NCBI GenBank assembly: GCA_040775095.1
Contig: JAXGTD010000138.1
Coordinates: forward strand, 1 to 10,481
DNA: 10,481 nucleotides
Origin: JAXGTD01 sp040775095
GTDB taxonomy: Bacteria > Pseudomonadota > Gammaproteobacteria > Chromatiales > Chromatiaceae
Direction: 5' to 3'
The translations under genes were made by a program, and so were the position numbers. This document shows positions 1-6,909 of this stretch, one piece after another (position 1 is the first letter of the stretch; the number at the start of each line of letters is the position of its first letter). The notes beneath the pieces are model-generated. The model had not been told where the DNA came from. It saw only the letters and a list, made by a program, of their open reading frames with translations, and ran no database searches.

Positions 1-37
1 CCCGAAGCTGGCCCGATGCCGGTGGCGTCGCGCGCAT
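1..37 (-). CDS. hoxY: Start of a third hox-operon gene, probably hoxY (hydrogenase small subunit), truncated by window edge
   Basis: Only 12 codons are visible, reading leftward from an ATG at 37 (MRATPPASGQLR). The start is well supported: a full AGGAGGT Shine-Dalgarno lies at 45-51, seven bases upstream, overlapping the end of hoxU. No catalytic or cluster-binding motif is visible in this stub. The name rests on context alone: in NAD-reducing [NiFe] hydrogenase operons of the Cupriavidus type the order is hoxF-hoxU-hoxY-hoxH, and HoxY is the small subunit that relays electrons from the NiFe site to HoxU. Another small gene at this position cannot be excluded. Confidence 0.5.
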   Translation of the reverse strand, partial: MRATPPASGQLR

Positions 38-40
38 CGA

Positions 41-772
41 TCAGACCTCCTGGCTCTCGGGCCCGGGCCCGACGGCGTCGCCGATCCGGCTGATCGGTCC
101 CCGGTCGTACAACCGCTCCCCGATGGGGACGCTGTAGCCATTGCGCCGCGGCAGGATGGCGCCGACGGGGCAGACATGGGCGGCCTTGTCGGTGCCCGCG
201 AAGGCGCTGTCGCCAAGCCGCCCGCTGGGGGAATCAACGATCAGCCGGCTGCCGATCCCGCGCCCACTGATGGCAAATACACGCTTGCCGTCGTGGTCGC
301 GGCTGGCGCGCACGCACAGCTCGCAGAGGATGCAGCGGTTGAAGTCCAGGATGGCGTCGGGGTGCGAGGCATCGACCGCGCGGTGCGGGAAGAAGTGCTT
401 GAAGCGCGGCTCGAGCATGCCGCAGTGGTACGCCACCGCCTGCAGTTGACAGGCACCGGTCTTCTCGCAGGCCGGACACAGGTGGTTGCCCTCCACGAAC
501 AACATCTGCAGGATCGCGACGCGCAGGGCGCGGATGTCGTCGGTCTCGCTCTCGACCACCATGTCGAGTGCCGCGGGTGCCGTGCAGGCGGAGACATCGC
601 GCCCGTTGGCGCGCACCACGCACACCCGGCAGCTCCCGTGCGGCGCGAACTCCGGGTTGTGACACAGGTGCGGGATGTATCTCCCGGCCGCCAGCGCCGC
701 GTCCATGATGCTGTCACCAGGGCTGAACGGGATCGGCCGGCCGTCGAGTAGAAAGGTGCTGCGGGTCGTCAT
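41..772 (-). CDS. hoxU: HoxU, diaphorase iron-sulfur subunit of NAD-reducing [NiFe] hydrogenase
   Basis: A 243-residue protein, close to the usual 230-245 of HoxU and homologous to the N-terminal part of complex I NuoG. It carries the electron wire between the hydrogenase half (HoxYH) and the flavin subunit HoxF in the cytoplasm. The [2Fe-2S] ligands are C37, C48, C51 and C63. The His/Cys-ligated [4Fe-4S] site is H97, C99, C102 and C108 (GNHLCPACEKTGAC). A further [4Fe-4S] site is C147, C150, C153 and C201 (CILCELC, then CPVGAI). The ATG at 772 overlaps the hoxF stop as ATGA, indicating translational coupling. It differs from NuoG in ending after the third cluster, with no molybdopterin-like domain. 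The reading frame extends upstream into hoxF, but homology begins only at this ATG. Confidence 0.93.
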   Translation of the reverse strand: MTTRSTFLLDGRPIPFSPGDSIMDAALAAGRYIPHLCHNPEFAPHGSCRVCVVRANGRDVSACTAPAALDMVVESETDDIRALRVAILQMLFVEGNHLCPACEKTGACQLQAVAYHCGMLEPRFKHFFPHRAVDASHPDAILDFNRCILCELCVRASRDHDGKRVFAISGRGIGSRLIVDSPSGRLGDSAFAGTDKAAHVCPVGAILPRRNGYSVPIGERLYDRGPISRIGDAVGPGPESQEV

Positions 773-2625
773 CGGTGTGCATCTCGGGGTGAATTGGCGG
801 GGCCGGATCCTCGGGGCGTCGCGTGTTCCCGCAGGTGTGCAGCCTCGTCGTCCCGCCCGGTGAGCCGCCGCGCCTCGGCCAGGGCCGCGTCGAGGTCGAA
901 CGCCGGCGCGTAGGCGTCGCTGATCAGGTGGCGCCGATAGATCCGCGGAAACTTGTCCAGCGTATTGAGCACATGGTTCGGCGCCGTGTGACCAAGGCCG
1001 CAATGGCTGGCACGGCGCATCACCTCGCCGATATGCCGGATCTCGGCCAGGTCGTGGTTCGACGCGTGGCCGGTCGCGACCTTCTCGACCAGATCCCGCA
1101 GCAGCGCACCACCCACTCGGCACGGCGTGCAGAATCCACAGCTCTCGTGGACGAAGAAGTCGGCGAAATTGCGCACCATGTCGAGCAGGTCGCGGCGCTG
1201 GTCGAAGACCATGAAGGAGCCGGCCGTGGACAGGTCCTCGAACGCCAGCACGCGATCGAATTCGGCCTCCGCCAGCGTCGCCCCGGCGGCCCCCGAGACC
1301 TGCACCGCCTGGGTGTCGACGGCCCCGCACGCGTGGAGCACCTCGCGCACCGCGGTGCCGAAGGGCACCTCGTAGATGCCCGGTCTGGCGCAATCCCCGC
1401 TGACACTGAGGATCTTGCTTCCGGCCGAGCGGTCGGTACCCTCGCTGCGGAACCAGTATCCCCCGTGCTCGGCGATGCGCGCCGCCGCCAGGAAGGTCTC
1501 GACATTGTTGACGACAGTGGGTTGATTCCGGTAGCCGACGGTGACCGGAAACGGCGGGCGCTTGCGGGTCACGCCGCGCTTGCCTTCCAACGACTCGATC
1601 AGGGCCGATTCCTCGCCGCAGATGTAGGCGCCGGCACCCAGGTGGATGCGGATGTCGAAGTTGAAACCGGCCTGACCGCCAATGCCGACACCCAGCAGTC
1701 CCTGCTCGCGCCGGCGCTGCAGCACCGACTCGAGATGCTCGAGCAGGTAGCGATACTCACCGCGCAGGTACAGGAAGCCCGAGCGGGCACCGGTGATCCC
1801 CGCGCAGAGGGTCATGCCCTCGATCACCGAGTCGGCGTAAGAGGAAAGCAGCACACGGTCCTTGAAGGTGCCCGGCTCGCCCTCGTCGGCATTACAGACG
1901 ACCGCCTTTTCCAGCGCGGGCGCCTCGCGACAGATACGCCACTTCAGCGCGGTCGTGAAGCCGGCCCCGCCGCGACCGCGCAGTCCCGCGCGCTCGATCT
2001 CGGCCAAGGTCGCGGCCGGTCCTCGATCCAGCAGCGCCGCGAGCCCGGCATCCTGGCTTTCGAGCTCGGTCAGCAGCAGCCCCGGTCGATACACGTTGTT
2101 GGAAACGGCGAAGAACTCCCGCGGCCAGTGCTGCACCGGCACGCGGGTATCGACCAGCGCCGCGATCCGGCGGATGCGCTGCTCATCCAGTCGGGTGACG
2201 GCCAGCCCGTTGACGAGCATCGCCGGGGCCTGGTCGCCCATACCGGTGCACGAGGTGAAATCGATGCTTACGCGCCGATCCGCGCGCGTGCGGCCGAGAT
2301 CCACGCCGAGGCGGTCGCACAGCAGCTGGAGCAGGCGCTGACTGCCGAGCATCCGATCGGTGATGTTGTCACTGAAGAGGATGTCGTAACTGCCCCGCGC
2401 GGACAGGTGCAGAAACGCGTAGAAGTCCACCGCGGCAAGGATCTGGGCGCTTGTCACGTCCAGGGCCCGGGCCAGTAGAGAGATCGCCCGATCCGGGACG
2501 TGGGAGAACTGCTGTTGCAGCGCGATCAGGTGCTGGAGCACGCTGTCGGATGCCGTGCCAAATCGGCTCAGGGAGCGTTCAACCGCGCTGGCGATCTGTT
2601 CAGATGTCGGGTCGGTGATTGGCAT
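769..2625 (-). CDS. hoxF: HoxF, NADH/FMN-binding diaphorase subunit with N-terminal HoxE-like domain
   Basis: A 618-residue flavoprotein that transfers hydrogenase-derived electrons through FMN to NAD+ in the cytoplasm. Residues 1-165 are a HoxE/NuoE (24-kDa) thioredoxin-like domain and the rest is the NuoF (51-kDa) module. Visible motifs are GLRGRGGAGF (215-224, NADH site), CNADEGEPGTFKDR (244-257, FMN/NAD), GAGAYICGEESALIES (330-345), and the [4Fe-4S] ligands C496, C499, C502 (ESCGFCTPCR) with C542 (SHCGLG). The NuoE-like domain keeps only C103 and C126 (SCTGMGDQ), so the usual four-Cys [2Fe-2S] site is missing; as recalled, Cupriavidus HoxF is similar. I chose the ATG at 2625, preceded by a G-rich stretch ending GGAG but with almost no spacer. 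A TTG at 2688 would add 21 residues encoded by a tandem repeat. The start is therefore uncertain by 63 bases. Confidence 0.93.
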   Translation of the reverse strand: MPITDPTSEQIASAVERSLSRFGTASDSVLQHLIALQQQFSHVPDRAISLLARALDVTSAQILAAVDFYAFLHLSARGSYDILFSDNITDRMLGSQRLLQLLCDRLGVDLGRTRADRRVSIDFTSCTGMGDQAPAMLVNGLAVTRLDEQRIRRIAALVDTRVPVQHWPREFFAVSNNVYRPGLLLTELESQDAGLAALLDRGPAATLAEIERAGLRGRGGAGFTTALKWRICREAPALEKAVVCNADEGEPGTFKDRVLLSSYADSVIEGMTLCAGITGARSGFLYLRGEYRYLLEHLESVLQRRREQGLLGVGIGGQAGFNFDIRIHLGAGAYICGEESALIESLEGKRGVTRKRPPFPVTVGYRNQPTVVNNVETFLAAARIAEHGGYWFRSEGTDRSAGSKILSVSGDCARPGIYEVPFGTAVREVLHACGAVDTQAVQVSGAAGATLAEAEFDRVLAFEDLSTAGSFMVFDQRRDLLDMVRNFADFFVHESCGFCTPCRVGGALLRDLVEKVATGHASNHDLAEIRHIGEVMRRASHCGLGHTAPNHVLNTLDKFPRIYRRHLISDAYAPAFDLDAALAEARRLTGRDDEAAHLREHATPRGSGPANSPRDAHR

Positions 2626-2631
2626 CTCCCC

Positions 2632-2667
2632 CCCGCTTGCATTCTCGAACCCGTTTGCATTCTCGAA
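2632..2667. repeat. Tandem 18-bp direct repeat just upstream of the preferred hoxF start
   Basis: Two adjacent copies, 2632-2649 and 2650-2667, differ at one position (CCCGCTTGCATTCTCGAA against a copy with T at the fifth base). The period is a multiple of three. In the hoxF frame it encodes FENANG-FENASG if translation starts at the upstream TTG. If the ATG at 2625 is used, the repeat lies in the untranslated leader, where it could be a regulator site or a slippage product. Confidence 0.8.
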
Positions 2668-2800
2668 ATCAGGCTCAACTCTGCCCAAGGTTCAAGTATA
2701 GACAACCGGGGCCGTTTCCCCGGGGCCGCACCCCGGCAGCCCCTTTCCGGCCGCATCGATCCGCGTCGTCAACGGGCTGGAAAAAAAATTCTCGCACCCA

Positions 2801-2830
2801 CTTGAAACCTGCTTGGCCTTGTCTTACTTT
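2801..2830 (+). promoter_or_regulatory. Candidate heat-shock (sigma-32-like) promoter of the hsp20 gene
   Basis: CTTGAAA at 2801-2807 matches the sigma-32 -35 consensus exactly. The -10 region about 14-17 bases downstream (2822-2830, TCTTACTTT) is a poor match to CCCCATNT and a 3/6 match to the sigma-70 -10. The predicted start near 2835 falls just before the first hairpin of the leader, which supports this placement. The -10 assignment is weak. Confidence 0.45.
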
Positions 2831-2837
2831 ACATAAC

Positions 2838-2916
2838 GCAGGCGCCCACACGGGGTCTGCACAGGACGGCGGTTCGCGAGAACGCCTTTTCCCCATATTG
2901 CTCATTAGAGGGTATG
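2838..2916 (+). promoter_or_regulatory. Three-hairpin leader ending in a ROSE-type RNA thermometer
   Basis: The hsp20 leader can fold as three successive hairpins. Hairpin 1 is 2838-2860: GCAG/CTGC plus CCC/GGG, loop ACAC. Hairpin 2 is 2868-2886: seven pairs, one bulged G at 2871, GCGA tetraloop. Hairpin 3 is 2894-2916: CAUAUU pairs with GGUAUG, G2900 is bulged, CUC pairs with GAG, and the loop is AUUA. Hairpin 3 buries the Shine-Dalgarno AGAGGG (2907-2912) behind a UUGCU anti-SD strand with one unpaired G, the hallmark of ROSE elements in front of ibpA/hsp20 genes. Several G-U pairs make it weak, as expected of a structure that melts on heating. The folding was done by eye. Confidence 0.65.
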
Positions 2917-2919
2917 TCA

Positions 2920-3390
2920 ATGACAACGCTAGACTTTTCTCCTTTGTTCCGCTCCATGATCGGTTTCGATCGGATGGCTTCGTCGCTTGAGAACGCCTAC
3001 CGCACCGAGGCCGGGGGCTACCCGCCCTACAATGTCGAGGTCGAGGACGAGAACAAGTACCGGATCACCATGGCCGTGGCCGGGTTCTCCGACAAAGACA
3101 TCAGCATCGAGTCGAAGGAGAACATGCTCACCGTCTCCGGCGCGCGCGCGGAGGATGACAAGGAGCGGCGGTATCTCTACCGGGGCATCGCCAATCGCAA
3201 CTTCGAGCGCAAGTTCCAACTCGCCGATTACGTCAAGGTGGTCGACGCGAGGATGGAGAACGGTCTGCTCCACATCGATCTGATGCGCGAGGTCCCCGAG
3301 GCCATGAAGCCGCGCAAGATCGACATCCGCACCGACTCCGGTCGCTATATCGAGGCGACCGATGCTGACACCGGGCGGCAGGCGGCCTGA
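2920..3390 (+). CDS. Hsp20/IbpA-family small heat-shock protein (alpha-crystallin domain)
   Basis: A 156-residue cytoplasmic holdase chaperone that binds unfolding proteins for later refolding by DnaK/ClpB. The N-terminus (DFSPLFRSMIGFDRM) matches the IbpA/IbpB-type arm. The alpha-crystallin domain runs roughly from residue 36 to 128 and holds the family signature NGLLHIDLMREVPEAMKPRK, followed by a short tail with an IDI (I-x-I) motif. I chose the ATG at 2920 because it lies seven bases after the Shine-Dalgarno AGAGGG. The in-frame ATG at 2914 would leave one base of spacing and is paired inside the thermometer hairpin; it would add two residues. The gene stands alone between the hox operon (divergent) and the nor accessory operon (convergent). 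A sigma-32-like -35 element and a ROSE-like leader predict heat control at both transcription and translation. Confidence 0.93.
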   Translation: MTTLDFSPLFRSMIGFDRMASSLENAYRTEAGGYPPYNVEVEDENKYRITMAVAGFSDKDISIESKENMLTVSGARAEDDKERRYLYRGIANRNFERKFQLADYVKVVDARMENGLLHIDLMREVPEAMKPRKIDIRTDSGRYIEATDADTGRQAA

Positions 3391-3413
3391 TCCTTGATTT
3401 GCAGGCCGTAACG

Positions 3414-3446
3414 AAGGCCGGGCAGCTGAGCTGCCCGGCCTTTTTT
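3414..3446 (+). terminator. Intrinsic terminator after hsp20
   Basis: A perfect 13-bp stem (AAGGCCGGGCAGC at 3414-3426, complement at 3430-3442) with a 3-base loop TGA is followed by a T run ending at 3446. It lies 24 bases after the hsp20 stop. On the opposite strand the hairpin has only a short interrupted T stretch behind it, so it is at best a weak stop for norD transcripts arriving from the right. Confidence 0.92.
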
Positions 3447-3603
3447 GCGTCTGGGGCAAACCCGCCATCCCACACCACCGATCGCGGGTGCCGAACGACG
3501 CCCCGATGTCTGGTCCACCTCACCCACGCGCGTGAAGCGCAGGCTTGCGACAGGGGTCCGGCCGGGGGCCTTCGGTAAAGCGCCGGCGCGGCGAGGGCCG
3601 CGA

Positions 3604-5475
3604 TCAGGCGGTCAGCCGGGCGTAGAGCAACGGTAATCGGGCCGGCAGCTCGGCCGGGCGATGGATCACGGCATAGCCGCCGCTGCCGAACAGGTGCGGC
3701 AGGTAATCGTTACCACGTTCATCGATGGTCACGCAGAAGGGGGTCAGCCCCAGACGGCGGGCCGCGGCCACCGCGTGACGGGTGTCCTCGATGCCAAAGC
3801 GTCCCTCGTACCGGTCCAGATCGTTTGGCTTGCCGTCGGACAGGAGCAGCAGCAGACGCCGGCCGGCGGGCTGGCCGGAGAGGAGGTTGGTCGCGTGACG
3901 GATCCCCGCCCCCATACGGGTGTAATAACCCGGTTTGATCGCGGCGATGCGTCCGCGCACCTGTGCCCCATAGGCCTCGTCGAAGCCCTTGATGGAGTGG
4001 AAGCGCACCGGATCGCGGCGGCGCGACGAGAAGCCGAAGACGCCGAAGCGGTCGCCAGTGGCGGACAGCGACTCGGAGAACAGGAACAGACTGTCGCGGA
4101 TCACATCGATCACCCGGGCATGGTCGTCGATGTGGCTGTCGGTGGACAAAGACAGGTCGGCCAGGAGCAGGCAGGCAAGGTCGCGCGCACCGCTGCGCAG
4201 GTCGCGATACAGGGCGTCGCCCTGGGCCCCGATGCCGGCCCGACGGTCGGTGGCGAAGCGCAGGTAGGCATCGAGGTCCGGTTCCTGCCCATCCTGCTGT
4301 GCGCGGTGCCAGACCCGCGCCGGGGCGAGGGCCTGAAACTGGTTGCGCAGGCGCTTGGCGGTGCGTCCCAGATGGGCGGGCAACGGGCAGGGGGTGGCGT
4401 CGGCGGCGAGCAGAGAGACGATCCGGCAGCGGTCGGGCTCCAGGCACCGGCGCCGCCAGTCCCACTCCGGCAGCAGCGTGCCATCGGACAGGATCAGATC
4501 GTCCTCGGACTCCGCCGGCAGGTCCAGGTCGAAGCGCAGCCGTGCCCCGGAGGCGCGGCGGTCACGGGCGACACTGATGCGGTCCATGTCCGCGGCGGCG
4601 GTCTTGGCCCGCTCCAGGTCGTCTTCCTCGTCGGTGCCGCGATCCACCTGGACGTGCTCGCCCCAGGTCAGGATGTTCTCCATGCGGATGGTCACCAGCC
4701 CCTGGTCCTTCTCCGGCATGCTGACCCGCTCGGCGGCCCGTCGGCGGCGCTCGCCCAGGGACTCGACCCGATCGTCACGCGAGCGCTGCTGCTCCTCGCC
4801 CGGGTCGACCTTCGCGGCCCCACTCGGCTGCTCCGGATTGGGGTGCAGCCACAGCGGCACCGGGTGTGGCGGGCGCCTGGCCAGCGGGACCTCGCTGACG
4901 CTGCCCGGGTCCACCAGGGCCTGGCGAATCAGCCGCTCCCGGGCCGCCTCCGCGGCGGGAAGGCGCATCGGGTCCGGGCGCAGGGCGATGTGGCCCGCGA
5001 CGAGACGCCGATAGCGCGGCCCCATGCCCGGCAACTCCGTCAGCACATGACGGGTCAGCCACTGGTTGGCGAGGATCCAGGTCTGGATCGGGTTGTCCGG
5101 ATCCCCCGCGGCCTCGCCAGGCTGGCCGACCGCCAGCGCGGTGAGCCACAGATAGAGATCACGGTTGAGCGCGGCCTGGGGGAAGCAGTCGATGGCGGCA
5201 GGCAGGCGCAACGAGCGCTCATCGCGCCAGGCCAGCTCGGCCTTCTCGCCGGTCCCGGCCAGCCATTGCAGGAAACCGCGCCGGGCCCCGTGGGCGGTTG
5301 CATCGGCGCTCTCCACCTGCAGTCCGCCGTCGCCGCCCAGGGCGCGAAAGACAATCCCCAGGGTCGGGGCCAGGTCCTGGAGTCGCACCGCGGCCGCGGG
5401 GTAGTGGCTTCCCGCCACATGCAGGGCGAATCGGGTAACGGCCTTGTGCCACAGTGCGCCGACGTGCTCTTCCAT
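3604..5475 (-). CDS. norD: NorD, von Willebrand factor A protein for nitric oxide reductase activation
   Basis: A 623-residue soluble protein, similar in length to other NorD proteins (about 600-640). It acts with the AAA+ ATPase NorQ to make NorCB active, probably by aiding insertion or remodelling around the non-haem iron FeB. The N-terminal two-thirds is family-specific and includes a charged, probably flexible stretch at about 215-310. The C-terminal VWA domain (about 430-623) has a complete MIDAS: DLSLST at 440-445, T519 in YYTRMGAG, and D547 in LLLLSDGKPND. The ATG at 5475 follows the stop of the upstream 4Fe-4S gene after four bases, so the two are probably co-translated. It is the last gene of the minus-strand operon. 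I see no clear intrinsic terminator in the 157 bases beyond it. Confidence 0.93.
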   Translation of the reverse strand: MEEHVGALWHKAVTRFALHVAGSHYPAAAVRLQDLAPTLGIVFRALGGDGGLQVESADATAHGARRGFLQWLAGTGEKAELAWRDERSLRLPAAIDCFPQAALNRDLYLWLTALAVGQPGEAAGDPDNPIQTWILANQWLTRHVLTELPGMGPRYRRLVAGHIALRPDPMRLPAAEAARERLIRQALVDPGSVSEVPLARRPPHPVPLWLHPNPEQPSGAAKVDPGEEQQRSRDDRVESLGERRRRAAERVSMPEKDQGLVTIRMENILTWGEHVQVDRGTDEEDDLERAKTAAADMDRISVARDRRASGARLRFDLDLPAESEDDLILSDGTLLPEWDWRRRCLEPDRCRIVSLLAADATPCPLPAHLGRTAKRLRNQFQALAPARVWHRAQQDGQEPDLDAYLRFATDRRAGIGAQGDALYRDLRSGARDLACLLLADLSLSTDSHIDDHARVIDVIRDSLFLFSESLSATGDRFGVFGFSSRRRDPVRFHSIKGFDEAYGAQVRGRIAAIKPGYYTRMGAGIRHATNLLSGQPAGRRLLLLLSDGKPNDLDRYEGRFGIEDTRHAVAAARRLGLTPFCVTIDERGNDYLPHLFGSGGYAVIHRPAELPARLPLLYARLTA

Positions 5476-5479
5476 GCGC

Positions 5480-6481
5480 TCAGCCCCGCGATGGGCGCTT
5501 GGAGCCCACGTCGAGTGGATTGGCCGGCACGGCCGGGCGACCGGTCACTACCGGCAACGCGGCATCCCCATCCACCCAGCGCAACAGGCTCTGCCGCGGG
5601 TCGCCCCCCTGTACCCCGGTGCAGGCCGCGATGCACTCACCACATTCGGTGCAGGTGAACATCTTGCGCTTCTGGGTACGGGGCCTGAGCCGCATGGGAC
5701 AGGACTGATCGCAGACGTTGTCGCAGTCGGCGCAGGCGCTGGCGCGACGGGTGTCGAAACCCACCACCATGGCCCGATCGTTGGCCATCCAGGCGAGGCT
5801 CTGGAACAGACCCACCGCGCAGGCATAGCGGCAGAAGAAGTGCCGGGCAAGCAGAAATTCCACGGACAGGGCCAGGGTTGCCGCGGTGAGAAAGATCCCC
5901 TGGTTACGGGTCAGGCTGCCATGCAGCAGGTTGTGGTAGACCTCGAAGGGCGGCAACAGGTAGGTCAGAAAGGCCAGTGCCCAGAGGAACGCGAAACCCG
6001 CCACGGCAGCAAGGGTCGGCACCCAATACCAGCGATTCGTCCGGGCCGCGGCCCGACCGGGAACCCCTCCATCGGCCACTGATACGCCAGGGACGGCCCC
6101 CGTGCGGCCCGGGCGCCGCTCCCACAGACTCGGGCTGCCCCAGGCCCGGCGCATCAGCCCGTTGATGAATTCCACCACCGAGAAGTGGGGGCAGAGCCAG
6201 CCGCAGTAGAGCCGCCCGTAGCGCCAGGCGACCCAGATGAACAAGGCCGCCCCGCCGAACAACGGCAGGAAGCCGCGCAGGAACAGGTTCAGGGTCGCAT
6301 CGCCAATGCCGCTGCGGCCGGCCAGGAAGTCGTCGATGCCCAGGGTCCAGGACTGGCCGAGCAGGATGGCGTGCCCCTGGGTCAGGTCGATGCGCAGGAT
6401 GTCCAGCGGCGGCGCCAGCAGAAAGAGGCTGAAGAAGCCGATCTGGGTCCAGGCGCGGGCGCGTTGCAGTCCAGTCCTCAT
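5480..6481 (-). CDS. Polytopic membrane 4Fe-4S ferredoxin protein, CcoG/NapH/NosR-like, in nor operon
   Basis: A 333-residue membrane iron-sulfur protein. Hydrophobic segments lie at about 12-29, 66-86, 151-176 and 194-212. Cysteine motifs are YCGWLCP (92-98) and FFCRYAC (215-221), typical of the NapH/NosR/CcoG membrane domain, then two ferredoxin clusters at 250-262 (CADCDNVCDQSCP) and 277-287 (CTECGECIAAC). The start at ATG 6481 overlaps the preceding stop as ATGA; a GTG at 6541 is less likely. CcoG reduces copper during cbb3 oxidase assembly and NapH/NosR pass quinol electrons to periplasmic reductases. By analogy this protein may supply electrons for NOR metal-centre assembly, or be an alternative electron donor. 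That role is inference. The position between norQ and norD argues for a NOR-related task. Confidence 0.8.
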   Translation of the reverse strand: MRTGLQRARAWTQIGFFSLFLLAPPLDILRIDLTQGHAILLGQSWTLGIDDFLAGRSGIGDATLNLFLRGFLPLFGGAALFIWVAWRYGRLYCGWLCPHFSVVEFINGLMRRAWGSPSLWERRPGRTGAVPGVSVADGGVPGRAAARTNRWYWVPTLAAVAGFAFLWALAFLTYLLPPFEVYHNLLHGSLTRNQGIFLTAATLALSVEFLLARHFFCRYACAVGLFQSLAWMANDRAMVVGFDTRRASACADCDNVCDQSCPMRLRPRTQKRKMFTCTECGECIAACTGVQGGDPRQSLLRWVDGDAALPVVTGRPAVPANPLDVGSKRPSRG

Positions 6482-6909
6482 GCCGACCCCCCGGGGCAGC
6501 CGGGCGGGAGGGGCCGGCCGATCAGCGGATAGCGCCAGCACTGCCCGGCCATGGCCTTGGCCAGCCCGACGACGCCGAGCAGGACCAGGGTGGAATGGCA
6601 GACGGTGAAGTACAGGATCAGGAGCACCCAGGTGTGCGTGCTGTGGTAGCCGCCCAGCAGCACGATCAGCAGGTTGACCAGCACCAGCAGACCACCGCCC
6701 CAGAGGCTCGCGACGAAGGCCTGAGCCAGGTGGGCCGCGGCCAGGGGCCGCCCATCCACCGGGGAACGAAATCGCAGGTAGGCAAGGATCAGGAAGCCGA
6801 TGCCGGGCACAACCAGGAGGTTGGCCAGATACAGGGCCTCGGCGCTGACCGCCAGCCCCATCCCCGGGACCTCTTCCGGGGCATCGCCGGCGTTAACCAA
6901 GCGTGGCAT
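6478..6909 (-). CDS. Small Tic20/DUF4870-like integral membrane protein in nor operon
   Basis: A 143-residue hydrophobic protein with three or four membrane segments, at about 24-43, 64-86 and 91-117. Features resembling the DUF4870/Tic20-like family are a polar loop followed by HLAQAFVASLWGG before the second segment, and a C-terminal stretch GLAKAMAGQCWRYPLIG. This similarity is from memory of the family pattern and is not a certain assignment. The ATG at 6909 has a strong GGAGGT Shine-Dalgarno at 6915-6920 and overlaps the end of norQ by 17 bases. The gene's stop overlaps the next gene's start. No catalytic residues can be named. The packing implies a joint function with norQ, the 4Fe-4S protein and norD. 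Confidence 0.75.
   Translation of the reverse strand: MPRLVNAGDAPEEVPGMGLAVSAEALYLANLLVVPGIGFLILAYLRFRSPVDGRPLAAAHLAQAFVASLWGGGLLVLVNLLIVLLGGYHSTHTWVLLILYFTVCHSTLVLLGVVGLAKAMAGQCWRYPLIGRPLPPGCPGGSA

Noticed and set aside
823..2478. Long plus-strand open frame (551 codons) opposite hoxF
   Set aside because: It is the antisense shadow of a conserved hoxF in high-GC DNA; the translation has no recognisable domain and hoxF motifs are intact on the other strand.
2673..2686. Minus-strand GG-N10-GC element considered as a sigma-54 promoter for hoxF
   Set aside because: Only the GG and GC dinucleotides fit; the CACG and TT positions of the consensus do not, and such matches are frequent in GC-rich DNA.
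2891..2898. CCCCATAT, an exact sigma-32 -10 match near hsp20
   Set aside because: It lies 21 bases before the ATG, has no -35 at the right distance, and falls inside the thermometer hairpin; the upstream CTTGAAA promoter fits the leader better.
3661..5658. Long plus-strand open frame (665 codons) opposite norD
   Set aside because: Gly/Gln/Arg-rich shadow of norD running into the next gene, with no domain pattern and no Shine-Dalgarno or operon logic.
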